From CBDCHC01 sp965217075 (lineage in GTDB: Bacteria; Pseudomonadota; Gammaproteobacteria; PS1; Pseudothioglobaceae): DNA of 64,000 nucleotides. How positions within the stretch are numbered: position 1 is the first letter of the stretch; the number at the start of each line of letters is the position of its first letter. The notes beneath the pieces are model-generated. The model saw only the letters and a list, made by a program, of their open reading frames with translations. It had not been told where the DNA came from and made no database searches. This document shows positions 26,084 to 35,653 of this stretch, in pieces. A program made the translations under genes and the position numbers. The stretch spans positions 1 through 64,000 of the forward strand of contig CBDCHC010000010.1 in NCBI GenBank assembly GCA_965217075.1, given 5' to 3'.

Positions 26084-27657
26084 TTTGATTTAGGGTAGTA
26101 AGGGTAACACGATTTATTGTGGTCAATATATACAGCAGGTATATTGACTTTGATTGGAAACATTTCCATTCTTAAATCTGGTAAGTTTTCAAATATTTGA
26201 TGCCTATATCTAACAGTTAGCGGCAAAATATCTTGTCTAAAATTATTATCAAATTGAGAGGCACCTTTCTGCATCTCTCTTTGTAAGAACTTTTCGTTTG
26301 CTTGTTGTTGTTTGTTTCTTCCTAAATAGTCAATTTTTCCTGTGCTTCTTAAATATTGCTCCCTAGGGTTTGAAAATCTTCTTCCCAATCTATTAAAAAG
26401 ATGTACAGTAGCCGCTCTATAAGCCCCATCCTCAAAACTTCCACCTGTGGCTTTAGACGCTAACCCACCAAGTGTGGCGACAATAGTTGTTTGACTGATA
26501 ATAGCAGCAGCTTCAGAACCTAATGCTTGTGCGCTTAGCCCTTCTGTTAATCCACCAGCCAAATGCCCCGAGAAACCAGCGGCAAAACCACTTTGGAAAC
26601 TACCACCACTTGCCTCTGCAATCAGTCCTTGCGCTGTGCCGTGTGCTACTGCTGTACCAACAAAGCTATCAAAGTAAGAGGTGGTTTCTCCAGTGATTGC
26701 ATCTATCTCGCCACCATGCCCAATACCATAAGTTAGTCCAGCACTCATTGCCCCAAGAATTGCACCTTGAGCGTCACCACCATTAATACCACCCATTACA
26801 AAGCCTGCTGCCATCTTGGTGTGCAGGGTACTTGCAAATAAGGATTCTCCACCAAAAGCACCACCCATCATGGCGCCACCTGCTATCATTCCCAGTGTTC
26901 TGATAAATGGGTTATCTGATTGGCTCGCTGCGTAGGAGATAATTGCACCAACAATAAAGTTCCAAAAGTGTCCGCTAGGGTCGGTGTATTTAAGTGGGTT
27001 ATTCATCACATAGATGTATCTGTTATGAGAGAGGGTGAGGTTAGAGTCTTGAATGAAGCTGTCTGCGGAGAGGAATCTGGCAGTTTGTGGGTCATATAAC
27101 CTGGCATTCATATTGATTAAGCCTAGTTCGTCAATATGTTCGTGGCTGGTAAAGCCGCGTTTGACTTCATCTATTACAACATCATCACTGAGATTTTGGT
27201 CTCGTTTGCCAAAGGCTTGATAGTGTTGGCGTGCAACGACTTTGCCATCAATATCGGTGATAAGGTCAATATTACCTAAGGCATCTTTGTGGAAGTATCT
27301 AAGTCTATCTATGGCTTTTTCTTGGTTTGTGCCTTCTAAAGATTTAACATAGATGCCAATTTGTTTGCCGTTGGCTGTTAGATTGATTCTAAACTTTTTA
27401 TAGGTTTTGTTGTTTTTGAATTCTTCAACCATTTCATAGCCGTTTGCTGAGTAGTAGGTGGTTTCTATATTATCAACATAGATATAGCGTTTTTTGGTTT
27501 TAAAGCTGCCCCATTTACCACGACTAACCCAGTATCTGTCTTCGCCGTCTTCGATTTTTATACCGTTGTTGCGGATAGTTTGCATAGCGCGGTTGTGGTT
27601 GGCGTCATAACTCAGTTCGCTGCTGGCATTGTTTTTTTGATTTATATTTTTTTGCAT
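26080..27657 (-). CDS. Orphan RHS cassette D
   Basis: 525 residues. The start is a short new sequence (MQKNINQKNNASSELSYDAN) fused to YD/RHS sequence that matches the full-length protein from residue ~13 on. The RHS core and the EGLSAQALGSEAAAIISQTT linker are the same as in the full-length gene up to VHLFN (~residue 420). The ~105-residue tip begins RLGRRFSNPREQYLRSTGKI, continues with NKQQQANEKFLQREMQKGAS, and ends AVYIDHNKSCYPYYPKSK. It is basic in its first half, as many nuclease tips are, but I see no nuclease motif. No signal peptide. Confidence 0.75.
   Translation of the reverse strand: MQKNINQKNNASSELSYDANHNRAMQTIRNNGIKIEDGEDRYWVSRGKWGSFKTKKRYIYVDNIETTYYSANGYEMVEEFKNNKTYKKFRINLTANGKQIGIYVKSLEGTNQEKAIDRLRYFHKDALGNIDLITDIDGKVVARQHYQAFGKRDQNLSDDVVIDEVKRGFTSHEHIDELGLINMNARLYDPQTARFLSADSFIQDSNLTLSHNRYIYVMNNPLKYTDPSGHFWNFIVGAIISYAASQSDNPFIRTLGMIAGGAMMGGAFGGESLFASTLHTKMAAGFVMGGINGGDAQGAILGAMSAGLTYGIGHGGEIDAITGETTSYFDSFVGTAVAHGTAQGLIAEASGGSFQSGFAAGFSGHLAGGLTEGLSAQALGSEAAAIISQTTIVATLGGLASKATGGSFEDGAYRAATVHLFNRLGRRFSNPREQYLRSTGKIDYLGRNKQQQANEKFLQREMQKGASQFDNNFRQDILPLTVRYRHQIFENLPDLRMEMFPIKVNIPAVYIDHNKSCYPYYPKSK
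26710..27219. repeat. 510-bp RHS core block, copy in cassette D
   Basis: Same block, with small differences (for example GAGATTTTGG for GAGGTTTTGG near 27190). Homology to cassette A and the full-length gene continues upstream to about 27630. Confidence 0.92.
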
Positions 27658-27703
27658 TTAATTTACACTGACACCTTTATTTGTATATGGAGTTAGAAAA
27701 ACT

Positions 27704-28426
27704 TCAATGCGTATTCACAGGCTTACTTACGTTTATATCTAACTTCTGTGCTTTATTTTTCAATAAAACTCCATAATCGAAAATACCTATTAGAGCTTTC
27801 TTGCCCTTATTGTGAAAAATATAATTACCATTGCCGTGTGGATACAATTCTTGGTTTACTTCTCCTGTATAAACATCACCATTGGAAAATACTAACTTTC
27901 CAGTCTTTGGTATATCGTCAGAAAATAGCCCTTTAAAGCTGATTATATCATCAAGGGTAAAATGTAGAGTTCCTTTTCCATGAAAAAGATCTTTCTTAAA
28001 ATACCCATAATACCCTCCGCCATTAGCATATGTCAAAGAACCTTTGCAATCAAACAAATCATTTTTAAAAAAACCTTCATATTTGTCTCCATTTGCGAAA
28101 GTAAAAATTCCATACCCATTACTCATACCATTCTTAAACTCACCTTTATATTTAGCACTATTGGCAAATACCTGCTTACCAATACCATGTATAAAACCGT
28201 TCTTAAAGCCACCTACATACTCTCTTCTATTCTCCCATACCAACCTGCCCTTGACATCATCAAATCTTCTGTCTTTAATACCTCCATAATAAGTAGAGCC
28301 ATCAGGGAGCTTAACGCTAATATTTGATTCCGTACCTTCTATTGGATTAACTTTAAGTTCAGTAGCACTCAAATATTGAGTATATACAAGTGCAAGAAAC
28401 AATGATGCTTTTAACTGTCTATTCAT
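27704..28426 (-). CDS. MORN-repeat protein, exported
   Basis: 240 residues: an N-terminal signal-like segment (LKASLFLALVYTQYLSA) and then about seven MORN repeats of the form YxGxFKNGxxxGxGxxxFxNG, for example YVGGFKNGFIHGIGKQVFAN, YKGEFKNGMSNGYGIFTFAN and YEGFFKNDLFDCKGSLTYAN. MORN repeats form an elongated beta sheet used in protein or lipid binding. It stands between the immunity gene of the full-length toxin and cassette D, in the same orientation, with gaps of 36 and 46 bases. It could be an accessory or immunity factor left from a lost cassette; the sequence does not decide. Confidence 0.75.
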   Translation of the reverse strand: MNRQLKASLFLALVYTQYLSATELKVNPIEGTESNISVKLPDGSTYYGGIKDRRFDDVKGRLVWENRREYVGGFKNGFIHGIGKQVFANSAKYKGEFKNGMSNGYGIFTFANGDKYEGFFKNDLFDCKGSLTYANGGGYYGYFKKDLFHGKGTLHFTLDDIISFKGLFSDDIPKTGKLVFSNGDVYTGEVNQELYPHGNGNYIFHNKGKKALIGIFDYGVLLKNKAQKLDINVSKPVNTH

Positions 28427-28462
28427 CCCAATTAATATAAACTTTTATACAAATTACCACGA

Positions 28463-28792
28463 TTATCCTAATTTATATTTACTAATTTTTTTGGCTAAGC
28501 TAAAGCCTTTTTCATAGAAAAATATGTAGTAAATCCATGTGTAATAAACAGTTAATAATGTTAGCCAAAAATGAAGCCATCTTTTGTTTTTATAGGTATG
28601 TATAATTATATGTAAATACAATAAAATTGACGCAACCAAGCCAACAGATAATACAGTTTTTAATAAAATTCCACTATTATTTATTTCATTCGCAGTTATT
28701 GACAATAAATAATTAATAATATACGATGGCAGTTGTATTGAAATAGAAATATAAAACAAGTATTTTGGTTCAAATAAATACCTCAAATTCAT
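28463..28792 (-). CDS. Small membrane protein, candidate immunity protein for the full-length RHS toxin
   Basis: 109 residues, three predicted helices, with the C-terminal block KNKRWLHFWLTLLTVYYTWI. Homologous over its whole length to the protein at 22046-22357. Its ATG overlaps the stop of the full-length RHS gene. The two toxin tips in front of these paralogues are homologous too, and all four sequences have diverged to a broadly similar degree, as expected of co-evolving toxin/immunity pairs. Confidence 0.7.
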   Translation of the reverse strand: MNLRYLFEPKYLFYISISIQLPSYIINYLLSITANEINNSGILLKTVLSVGLVASILLYLHIIIHTYKNKRWLHFWLTLLTVYYTWIYYIFFYEKGFSLAKKISKYKLG

Positions 28793-31700
28793 TATTCATT
28801 CCACCAGTTAATAATCTCATTAAAATCTACTTTTATTCCTGGTTGAATTATGGCACCACCTTGAATATCTATTACACCATTTAACGGTACGTCATAAACT
28901 TTAATTCCACCACCAAACTCCCAGTCACTCCAATTTTTTGGTTGTCCTACTGGATGATTTCTAGTATAAGATATATCAAGACCTCGATTTAAGGCGCTAA
29001 TAGAGGCGTCAACTCCTTGACTTCCACTTTTATCAACCCTCCATCCCTCTTTATAGTTGTAAATTAACTCTCTGTTTCCAGAAGCCGCATCTACTCCGAC
29101 TTCTACTTTAGCCACACCACCTACATTGGCTTTTACTCCAGCATTTAGTCCTAGTTTGAGTTTTGCTGTGAAAATATCCCCAAGTTTATTAAAAAGATGT
29201 ACAGTAGCCGCTCTATAAGCCCCATCCTCAAAACTTCCACCTGTGGCTTTAGACGCTAACCCACCAAGTGTGGCGACAATAGTTGTTTGACTGATAATAG
29301 CAGCAGCTTCAGAACCTAATGCTTGTGCGCTTAGCCCTTCTGTTAATCCACCAGCCAAATGCCCCGAGAAACCAGCGGCAAAACCACTTTGGAAACTACC
29401 ACCACTTGCCTCTGCAATCAGTCCTTGCGCTGTGCCGTGCGCGACTGCTGTACCAACAAAGCTATCAAAGTAAGAGGTAGTTTCTCCAGTGATTGCATCT
29501 ATCTCGCCACCATGCCCAATACCATAAGTTAGTCCAGCACTCATTGCCCCAAGAATTGCACCTTGAGCGTCACCACCATTAATACCACCCATTACAAAGC
29601 CTGCTGCCATCTTGGTGTGCAGGGTACTTGCAAATAAGGATTCTCCACCAAAAGCACCACCCATCATGGCGCCACCTGCTATCATTCCCAGTGTTCTGAT
29701 AAATGGGTTATCTGATTGGCTCGCTGCGTAGGAGATAATTGCACCAACAATAAAGTTCCAAAAGTGTCCGCTAGGGTCGGTGTATTTAAGTGGGTTATTC
29801 ATCACATAGATGTATCTGTTATGAGAGAGGGTGAGATTAGGGTCTTGAATGAAGCTGTCTGCGGAGAGGAATCTGGCAGTTTGTGGGTCATATAACCTGG
29901 CATTCATATTGATTAAGCCTAGTTCGTCAATATGTTCGTGGCTGGTAAAGCCGCGTTTGACTTCATCTATTACTACATCATCACTGAGGTTTTGGTCTCG
30001 TTTGCCAAAGGCTTGATAGTGTTGGCGTGCAACGACTTTGCCATCAATATCGGTGATAAGGTCAATATTACCTAAGGCATCTTTGTGGAAGTATCTAAGT
30101 CTATCTATGGCTTTTTCTTGGTTTGTGCCTTCTAAAGATTTAACATAGATGCCAATTTGTTTGCCGTTGGCTGTTAGATTGATTCTAAACTTTTTATAGG
30201 TTTTGTTGTTTTTGAATTCTTCAACCATTTCATAGCCGTTTGCTGAGTAGTAGGTGGTTTCTATATTATCAACATAGATATAGCGTTTTTTGGTTTCAAA
30301 GCTGCCCCATTTACCACGACTAACCCAGTATCTGTCTTCGCCGTCTTCGATTTTTATACCGTTGTTGCGGATAGTTTGCATAGCGCGGTTGTGATTGGCA
30401 TCATAACTCAGTTCGGTGCTGGCATTAGCTTGAGTTATTAGTTTGGCTTTGTTGAACGATGTCCACTTAATAGTTCTGCCTGAACCTGTTAGTTGATTGC
30501 CGTTGGCGTCATAGGTGTAGCTAGTATTACTCCCATTGTTTTTGCTTAGGCTTGTTAGTTGATTTTTGTTGTTATAACGCATAGATCCCGCGTCTGATTT
30601 GTATGTCATATTGCCAAAACTGTCATAGTTGTAGGTTTTATAGATGGTATTGCCAGCAATAGTTTCATCCATGTTGATGAGTTGGTCTCGTACGTCATAG
30701 GCATAGTTTTGCTGGGCGTTTGCAACATTGTCAGTCATGCTGGTTACTGAGTTTTGTTCGTTATACTGATAATGTAAATTACGTAATTTTTGCGAACCAA
30801 ATTCACTTTGGATGCTGCTGAGTTGCCCTGTTAGATTGTCATAACGATGGCGAGTAAGAACACCGTTGCCATAGATTTGTCCTGTGAGACGATCTGAGGC
30901 ATCTATACTAGTAGCAGACCAGATGAGAATTTCTTTATCACCTATTTCTGCCATATAGGCATTTATATTTTCTTGAATGATAGCTGCTGAGCCTTCGTAA
31001 TCCACTAAATCTTTTTGTACAATGCGTAGTGAGTCTGCCAACTTGCGAGCATCTTTATAATGGCTCTCAGCAGTTTTGTAGAGTGTTGCAGCCTCTTGTC
31101 GATGCTGACTAGCTTGTTGTTTTAACTTATTAGCTTGATTATTATAATTATTTGCAGTATTTTTATTGCTATTGGTGTAACGCTGATATCTTGCAGCGTA
31201 TTTGTTTAGCATTTTTCCTACATGTAAATACTGCGGCCAAGCATTGTTACTAAAGTATCCCTTTAAGCTGTAGTAATAATTATTGGTATGTTTGCCGCGT
31301 TTCCTGCTACCATGATATTTGACCCAGCCATTGCTTTGTTTGGATATGAGGCGCATGGCACGATTACCCATCCAATTGTAATATTGTCTTGCTTGAAAAC
31401 GGAAATTATTAGCGAGTCTCGACCAATAAGCTGAGTAGCGTTCATAATTATTTGCATAGCCTTCTAATCGTTTGGCTTTAGATTCTTCATAATTGGCTTG
31501 TTTTGTTAATGCATCTGCGGATTGTCTTGCTCTATCAGCTAGGGATATTTTCTCTTTGGCTTGTTGTTCATATTTTGCGGCAAGTTTGTTGAGTTTGCTA
31601 ATCTTACCCATGTAGTCATTCAGCGCACTTTTCATGCCTATCAACTCTGGTGTCCACACTTGAGACTTTGGCATGCTAATAGATTTTAGGTAACCATTGT

Positions 31701-34077
31701 TATTATATCTACGCTGAATAAAAACATAATTTGGGTAAAAAAGTGCACTTAGACGAGAATAACTATCATAAGCCACACTATGTTCAAATTCTTGACCTTT
31801 GATGTTGCTCTTAGTGGTTTTTAGTCGTCCAAATTCATCATAAGTGTAATGGGTGGTTTTAATAAGAGATTGCTCGGTGGCAATTTTGCCAATGCCTTTA
31901 GTAGCAGTATCATAAATAAAAACATTTGTTCCTTCTATGGATGTTTTAGCAATAACCCTACCTAAATCATCATACTGGGTACTGCTAACTTGTCCTTTGG
32001 CATCGGTCTGACTGATTAACTCGCCAAAGGCGTTGTAGTTGTAAGTCCACTGTCCCATAGATATATCATTCATACTGGTTTTATTGCCCATAATGTCGTA
32101 TACCATGGTGCTACCAACTCTGCTATTGATACTACTGGATATTTGATTGCCAATAGCATCATATTGGTTAACCACTGTACTACCATCTGCATCAATGACT
32201 TTAAAAACCTTGTCTTGTGCGTTTTTATATACTGTTCTGTCATTTCCCAGTGCATCAGTGGTTGTGATTGTGTTATTTGTATAAGCAAACTCAGTATTGA
32301 TGTCGCCATTACTGCTGGGTCTAGTTTGTTTGATTTTACGACCTAAATCATCATATTCATAACTTGTCCATGCGGTATTATCGCCTGCAAATAGTCCTTG
32401 ATAATAAGGTAGGGTTGTTTTTTCTAATAAACCTCTGTCATTATAAATACTGTCTTTTAGTATTGTTTTTCCATTAAAGCCGATTTTTGTTTTTCTCACT
32501 GTACTACCAAAGGCGTCATAGTAAACACTGCTCGGCTTTGTTCCGCTCACAGTTGTGGTGATTTTGTATTTACTGGTATTAACATCACCAATTGCCAACT
32601 GATAATCCTCAATAAAATCATATTTGGTTTGGGTGGTTGTACCATCAGCCCTGCGCTCTAATGTTTGACGGCATAAACCATCATATTGCCAAATGGTAGT
32701 TAAACCATTAGGCCCTGTAGAGGTGAGTGGTTTGGAGCAAAAATCATCATAAGTTAGTAATTCCGAATGCCCTAAAGCATTAACCTTTTTGATAACATTA
32801 ATACCGTTATTGGCATACTCTACAGCGGCTATTCTTTGATTAGACTGGTTATCACTAATAAGTGTTGCTATTTTGTTGCCAAAACTGTCATAAGTAAATT
32901 TACTGGTGAGTGATAACATGTGCCCAGGTTCTTTAATCTCCATCGTAAGTGCGCCTTTGCTATCATAATAAAAAGCCATATTTTTAATAATTGTGCTATT
33001 ATTGTTTTGATGTTTGGTACTGATGGTAATTGGTTGAGATATTAAGTAGTTTTGTTCATCGTTTAAATAAGTGCTTGTGGTTGTTAGCTGATAAAAACTA
33101 TCTCCAAGTTGGGTTTTTTCAACGATGGTTTGTGGATTAGAAAATTTGTCATAATTAGAACTTTTATTGGTTTTGGTTTTGAGTAGATTACCTTGTAGGT
33201 TATAGTTCTTGGCAGTGGTTTTGGTATTTCTAATCTCATAACTTTTGCCATCCTCAATCAGCTCATATTCATAAATGTTTTCACTAATTTTTTTATTGTC
33301 AATGAGGACCGTGGAGTTTTTAGCCCTACCATTAAGCTTGCCTTGCTGATTAAACTTACTGATTGTTTGTTGTTTAGTCGCACTATTGGTTTTAGTGATT
33401 TTTGCAAAAGAACGCATACCGTCTTCTAAATCATAACGCAATCCTTGATAATGATAATCTAAACGGTTCGTTGTGCCAGCTGCATTGTCAGTAATGAGTG
33501 CCTTTAACACCCTTAAGGAAGGTATTACATTAATCATACCTGTTAGGTTATTTGCTGCAGGCGTATAAAGTGTAGTGTCTGTTAAAGCACCATATTCAAA
33601 CTCACTTGTTCTATAAGGTGTTATTACTTTTTTAAGTAAATTTTCTCCAGCATTAGCATCACTCAACGCACAGGAGATACCTGAAGTGGAATGATAACAA
33701 ACATCAACTTTACCATCTCCGCCAACATCTGCAAAAGTAATTGGGTTGGCACCGCCTGTAACTCTCCCATAGCCCGACAAATCATATTCACCAGACATTG
33801 GGTCAAATTGTGCATATTGTTGCATGCCACCTAACTTGCCGTCGCCCTTATTAAATGCACAATAATAACTACCTGTATTGTAGTGAATACAGGCATCTAC
33901 TTTGCTGTCTTGGTTAATGTCTAATATGAGTAAGTTTTTAGCACTATCATTAATATTAACGCCCCAATTGCCATCAACATCGGCTACTTCATCAATACTT
34001 ATAAATTTTTCGCCATTGTTAATAGCACAACGCAATTTATCGGCATAAATATAACAAGCATCAGGCAGAACCGTCAT
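28792..34077 (-). CDS. YD-repeat/RHS toxin, C-terminal part of a frameshifted gene
   Basis: 1761 codons. The ATG at 34077 is probably not the native start: the first residues (VLPDACYIYADKLRCAINNG) complete an FG-GAP repeat begun in the 526-codon frame upstream. After a few FG-GAP units come many YD repeats (YDxxGNxxxxxxxxG), which in relatives build a beta cocoon around the toxin. Residues ~815-1050 are an unusual Ala/Lys/Gln-rich coiled-coil insertion. The RHS core (LGLINMNARLYDPQTARFLSADSF, YTDPSGHFWN) is at ~1395-1440, a Gly/Ala-rich linker runs to VHLFN (~1629), and the last ~130 residues are the tip. The tip is homologous to that of cassette B. This is the only gene in the locus with a complete shell. 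Membrane-protein immunity gene follows directly. Confidence 0.85.
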   Translation of the reverse strand: MTVLPDACYIYADKLRCAINNGEKFISIDEVADVDGNWGVNINDSAKNLLILDINQDSKVDACIHYNTGSYYCAFNKGDGKLGGMQQYAQFDPMSGEYDLSGYGRVTGGANPITFADVGGDGKVDVCYHSTSGISCALSDANAGENLLKKVITPYRTSEFEYGALTDTTLYTPAANNLTGMINVIPSLRVLKALITDNAAGTTNRLDYHYQGLRYDLEDGMRSFAKITKTNSATKQQTISKFNQQGKLNGRAKNSTVLIDNKKISENIYEYELIEDGKSYEIRNTKTTAKNYNLQGNLLKTKTNKSSNYDKFSNPQTIVEKTQLGDSFYQLTTTSTYLNDEQNYLISQPITISTKHQNNNSTIIKNMAFYYDSKGALTMEIKEPGHMLSLTSKFTYDSFGNKIATLISDNQSNQRIAAVEYANNGINVIKKVNALGHSELLTYDDFCSKPLTSTGPNGLTTIWQYDGLCRQTLERRADGTTTQTKYDFIEDYQLAIGDVNTSKYKITTTVSGTKPSSVYYDAFGSTVRKTKIGFNGKTILKDSIYNDRGLLEKTTLPYYQGLFAGDNTAWTSYEYDDLGRKIKQTRPSSNGDINTEFAYTNNTITTTDALGNDRTVYKNAQDKVFKVIDADGSTVVNQYDAIGNQISSSINSRVGSTMVYDIMGNKTSMNDISMGQWTYNYNAFGELISQTDAKGQVSSTQYDDLGRVIAKTSIEGTNVFIYDTATKGIGKIATEQSLIKTTHYTYDEFGRLKTTKSNIKGQEFEHSVAYDSYSRLSALFYPNYVFIQRRYNNNGYLKSISMPKSQVWTPELIGMKSALNDYMGKISKLNKLAAKYEQQAKEKISLADRARQSADALTKQANYEESKAKRLEGYANNYERYSAYWSRLANNFRFQARQYYNWMGNRAMRLISKQSNGWVKYHGSRKRGKHTNNYYYSLKGYFSNNAWPQYLHVGKMLNKYAARYQRYTNSNKNTANNYNNQANKLKQQASQHRQEAATLYKTAESHYKDARKLADSLRIVQKDLVDYEGSAAIIQENINAYMAEIGDKEILIWSATSIDASDRLTGQIYGNGVLTRHRYDNLTGQLSSIQSEFGSQKLRNLHYQYNEQNSVTSMTDNVANAQQNYAYDVRDQLINMDETIAGNTIYKTYNYDSFGNMTYKSDAGSMRYNNKNQLTSLSKNNGSNTSYTYDANGNQLTGSGRTIKWTSFNKAKLITQANASTELSYDANHNRAMQTIRNNGIKIEDGEDRYWVSRGKWGSFETKKRYIYVDNIETTYYSANGYEMVEEFKNNKTYKKFRINLTANGKQIGIYVKSLEGTNQEKAIDRLRYFHKDALGNIDLITDIDGKVVARQHYQAFGKRDQNLSDDVVIDEVKRGFTSHEHIDELGLINMNARLYDPQTARFLSADSFIQDPNLTLSHNRYIYVMNNPLKYTDPSGHFWNFIVGAIISYAASQSDNPFIRTLGMIAGGAMMGGAFGGESLFASTLHTKMAAGFVMGGINGGDAQGAILGAMSAGLTYGIGHGGEIDAITGETTSYFDSFVGTAVAHGTAQGLIAEASGGSFQSGFAAGFSGHLAGGLTEGLSAQALGSEAAAIISQTTIVATLGGLASKATGGSFEDGAYRAATVHLFNKLGDIFTAKLKLGLNAGVKANVGGVAKVEVGVDAASGNRELIYNYKEGWRVDKSGSQGVDASISALNRGLDISYTRNHPVGQPKNWSDWEFGGGIKVYDVPLNGVIDIQGGAIIQPGIKVDFNEIINWWNE
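29506..30015. repeat. 510-bp RHS core block, copy in the full-length gene
   Basis: Presumed parent copy, since only here is it attached to the complete YD shell. Identity with cassettes A and D extends upstream to 30458 and about 30427 respectively. One visible difference is GATTAGGGTC for GGTTAGAGTC near 29833. Confidence 0.9.
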
Positions 34078-35641
34078 TATTAAAATCTGTTATTCTTAAG
34101 CTGTCTTTTACAATATTATGATTGCTTGTAAAGCTTGAGTTGTTAGACCACACCTTCTTAGTTGAGAAACTAATTTTATTTTTAATACTGGTGTTTAAAT
34201 AACAAGAAAAACCATTATCAATGCCACATACATCACTAGCACCATCACCATTAATATCGGTAAAGAAGGTTTTTTTAGGATCGTTAAAAGCTATATTAAA
34301 ACTCAGAACATCATTAAAACTGTTACCTTGATTATTGAGAAAACAGTTTAATGAGGTCTTGTTTTGGATGCATAAATCGGTGTATTTATCTGCATTGATA
34401 TCTAGATATCTAAAATTAGAATCATCTGATGAGTTGTTATTAGACCATTTACTAATTGAGGTAAAACTACCATCACCTTTGTTGATAGCACAATAAGTAC
34501 CTGAGCTTTCATCAGAGAGACAATAATCTGCGTAACCATCATGATTTAAATTGTTAAACTGTAGTGTAGAAAGGGTTTTCTTTAAATTGGAAAAAGACTT
34601 GCCAATACTAGATTTTTTACTGCCACAAACAATATAACCATTGTAATCTGGGTAGCAAACTTCTGCTTGCCCATCAGCTGTTACATCTATTAACTGATAA
34701 GATAAGAATTTCTTACTACCTGTAAAAATAGTTTTATCTTTGCGCAACATTGGATTAGTATTATCCGCTTGGTGCCAATCAAATGCGGTTGGTTTGGTGC
34801 AATTGTTCTCACCATCGCATAATTCAAGTTTTTTAAGTCTAACAATATTGGAAACACCAACAATTTCATAATCAAAATTATAAGCCCTGCGTAATGTATT
34901 ATTAGTTTTAACCTCTACACGCTTAAGGACTTCGTTGTCATAATAAGTAGCACCATATTCATATTTTTTAATAGATTGCCCAACAGTTTGATAAACAAAT
35001 TGAACAGAATGAATGCTATAATTAATAGCATCTAAAACAGTTTTTCCTGCTTGGTTTTTGTAAACATAACTAATTTTATTGCCAAATCTGTCTTCTTTAC
35101 TGGAAAGATACCAGCGATAATTACCTTGATCTTGCGCATTTTTAGAATTTGAATCAACCCCATAGTATAGAACATAGCCGTCTTTTGTTTCAATTTTCCA
35201 TGAGTCAGAATTGTTAGTATTACCTCCAACAGAAGTGATACGACTAAAGTTTTTAACCCTATTGCTGTAAGTAGTATCAACTTCACCCGCTTGTCTAGAA
35301 GTTGCAATTAACCGAGAACCATCTAAACAATATTTATCAAAGTTATCAAAATTGACTCTACCAATAAAACCATCTATCTCTTTGCTTGCACTACACCTAG
35401 AAATAACTGAAGTGCCGTATATAGAAAAACCAGAGTTTACGGCAGAGTTGTATTTAATCCCGATAACGGGGCGAATACCATTAGCACCTTCTGGTAATTC
35501 CAATGGAATTTTATAATTAAGCACACCCATATTGCTATTCGCTTCACCCTCAATTGAACCAACCAGATTACTTGCTAAAGCATGTGCAGAAAGGAAAACT
35601 ATTAATAATAGTGCTATTTTTTGTTTGATTGAAATTATCAT
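34061..35641 (-). CDS. SpvB/TcdB-like N-terminal part of the frameshifted YD-repeat toxin
   Basis: 526 residues. A Sec signal peptide (QKIALLLIVFLSAHALAS) is followed by GSIEGEANSNMGVLNYKIPLELP-type sequence and PVIGIKYNSAVNSGFSIYG, the SpvB/TcdB N-terminal domain found in Salmonella SpvB and in insecticidal Tc toxin B subunits. From ~320 on are FG-GAP/VCBS-type repeats (DVTADGQAEVCYPD, DINADKYTDLCI, DINGDGASDVCG). The frame ends abruptly at DFNNDGSA and a TGA, in the middle of such a repeat. The next frame resumes with LPDACY, as expected after DFNNDG. The break is explained by one extra base in the two-base run at 34069-34070. Intact, the protein would be about 2280 residues. The Sec signal suggests export by a route other than type VI secretion. 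Confidence 0.85.
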   Translation of the reverse strand: MIISIKQKIALLLIVFLSAHALASNLVGSIEGEANSNMGVLNYKIPLELPEGANGIRPVIGIKYNSAVNSGFSIYGTSVISRCSASKEIDGFIGRVNFDNFDKYCLDGSRLIATSRQAGEVDTTYSNRVKNFSRITSVGGNTNNSDSWKIETKDGYVLYYGVDSNSKNAQDQGNYRWYLSSKEDRFGNKISYVYKNQAGKTVLDAINYSIHSVQFVYQTVGQSIKKYEYGATYYDNEVLKRVEVKTNNTLRRAYNFDYEIVGVSNIVRLKKLELCDGENNCTKPTAFDWHQADNTNPMLRKDKTIFTGSKKFLSYQLIDVTADGQAEVCYPDYNGYIVCGSKKSSIGKSFSNLKKTLSTLQFNNLNHDGYADYCLSDESSGTYCAINKGDGSFTSISKWSNNNSSDDSNFRYLDINADKYTDLCIQNKTSLNCFLNNQGNSFNDVLSFNIAFNDPKKTFFTDINGDGASDVCGIDNGFSCYLNTSIKNKISFSTKKVWSNNSSFTSNHNIVKDSLRITDFNNDGSA

Positions 35642-35653
35642 TGATTCCTCTTA

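Noticed and set aside
34061..34085. Programmed ribosomal frameshift between the two parts of the RHS gene.
   Set aside because: No slippery heptamer, no upstream Shine-Dalgarno-like stimulator and no downstream stem were seen; an ordinary one-base insertion is simpler. Not fully excluded.
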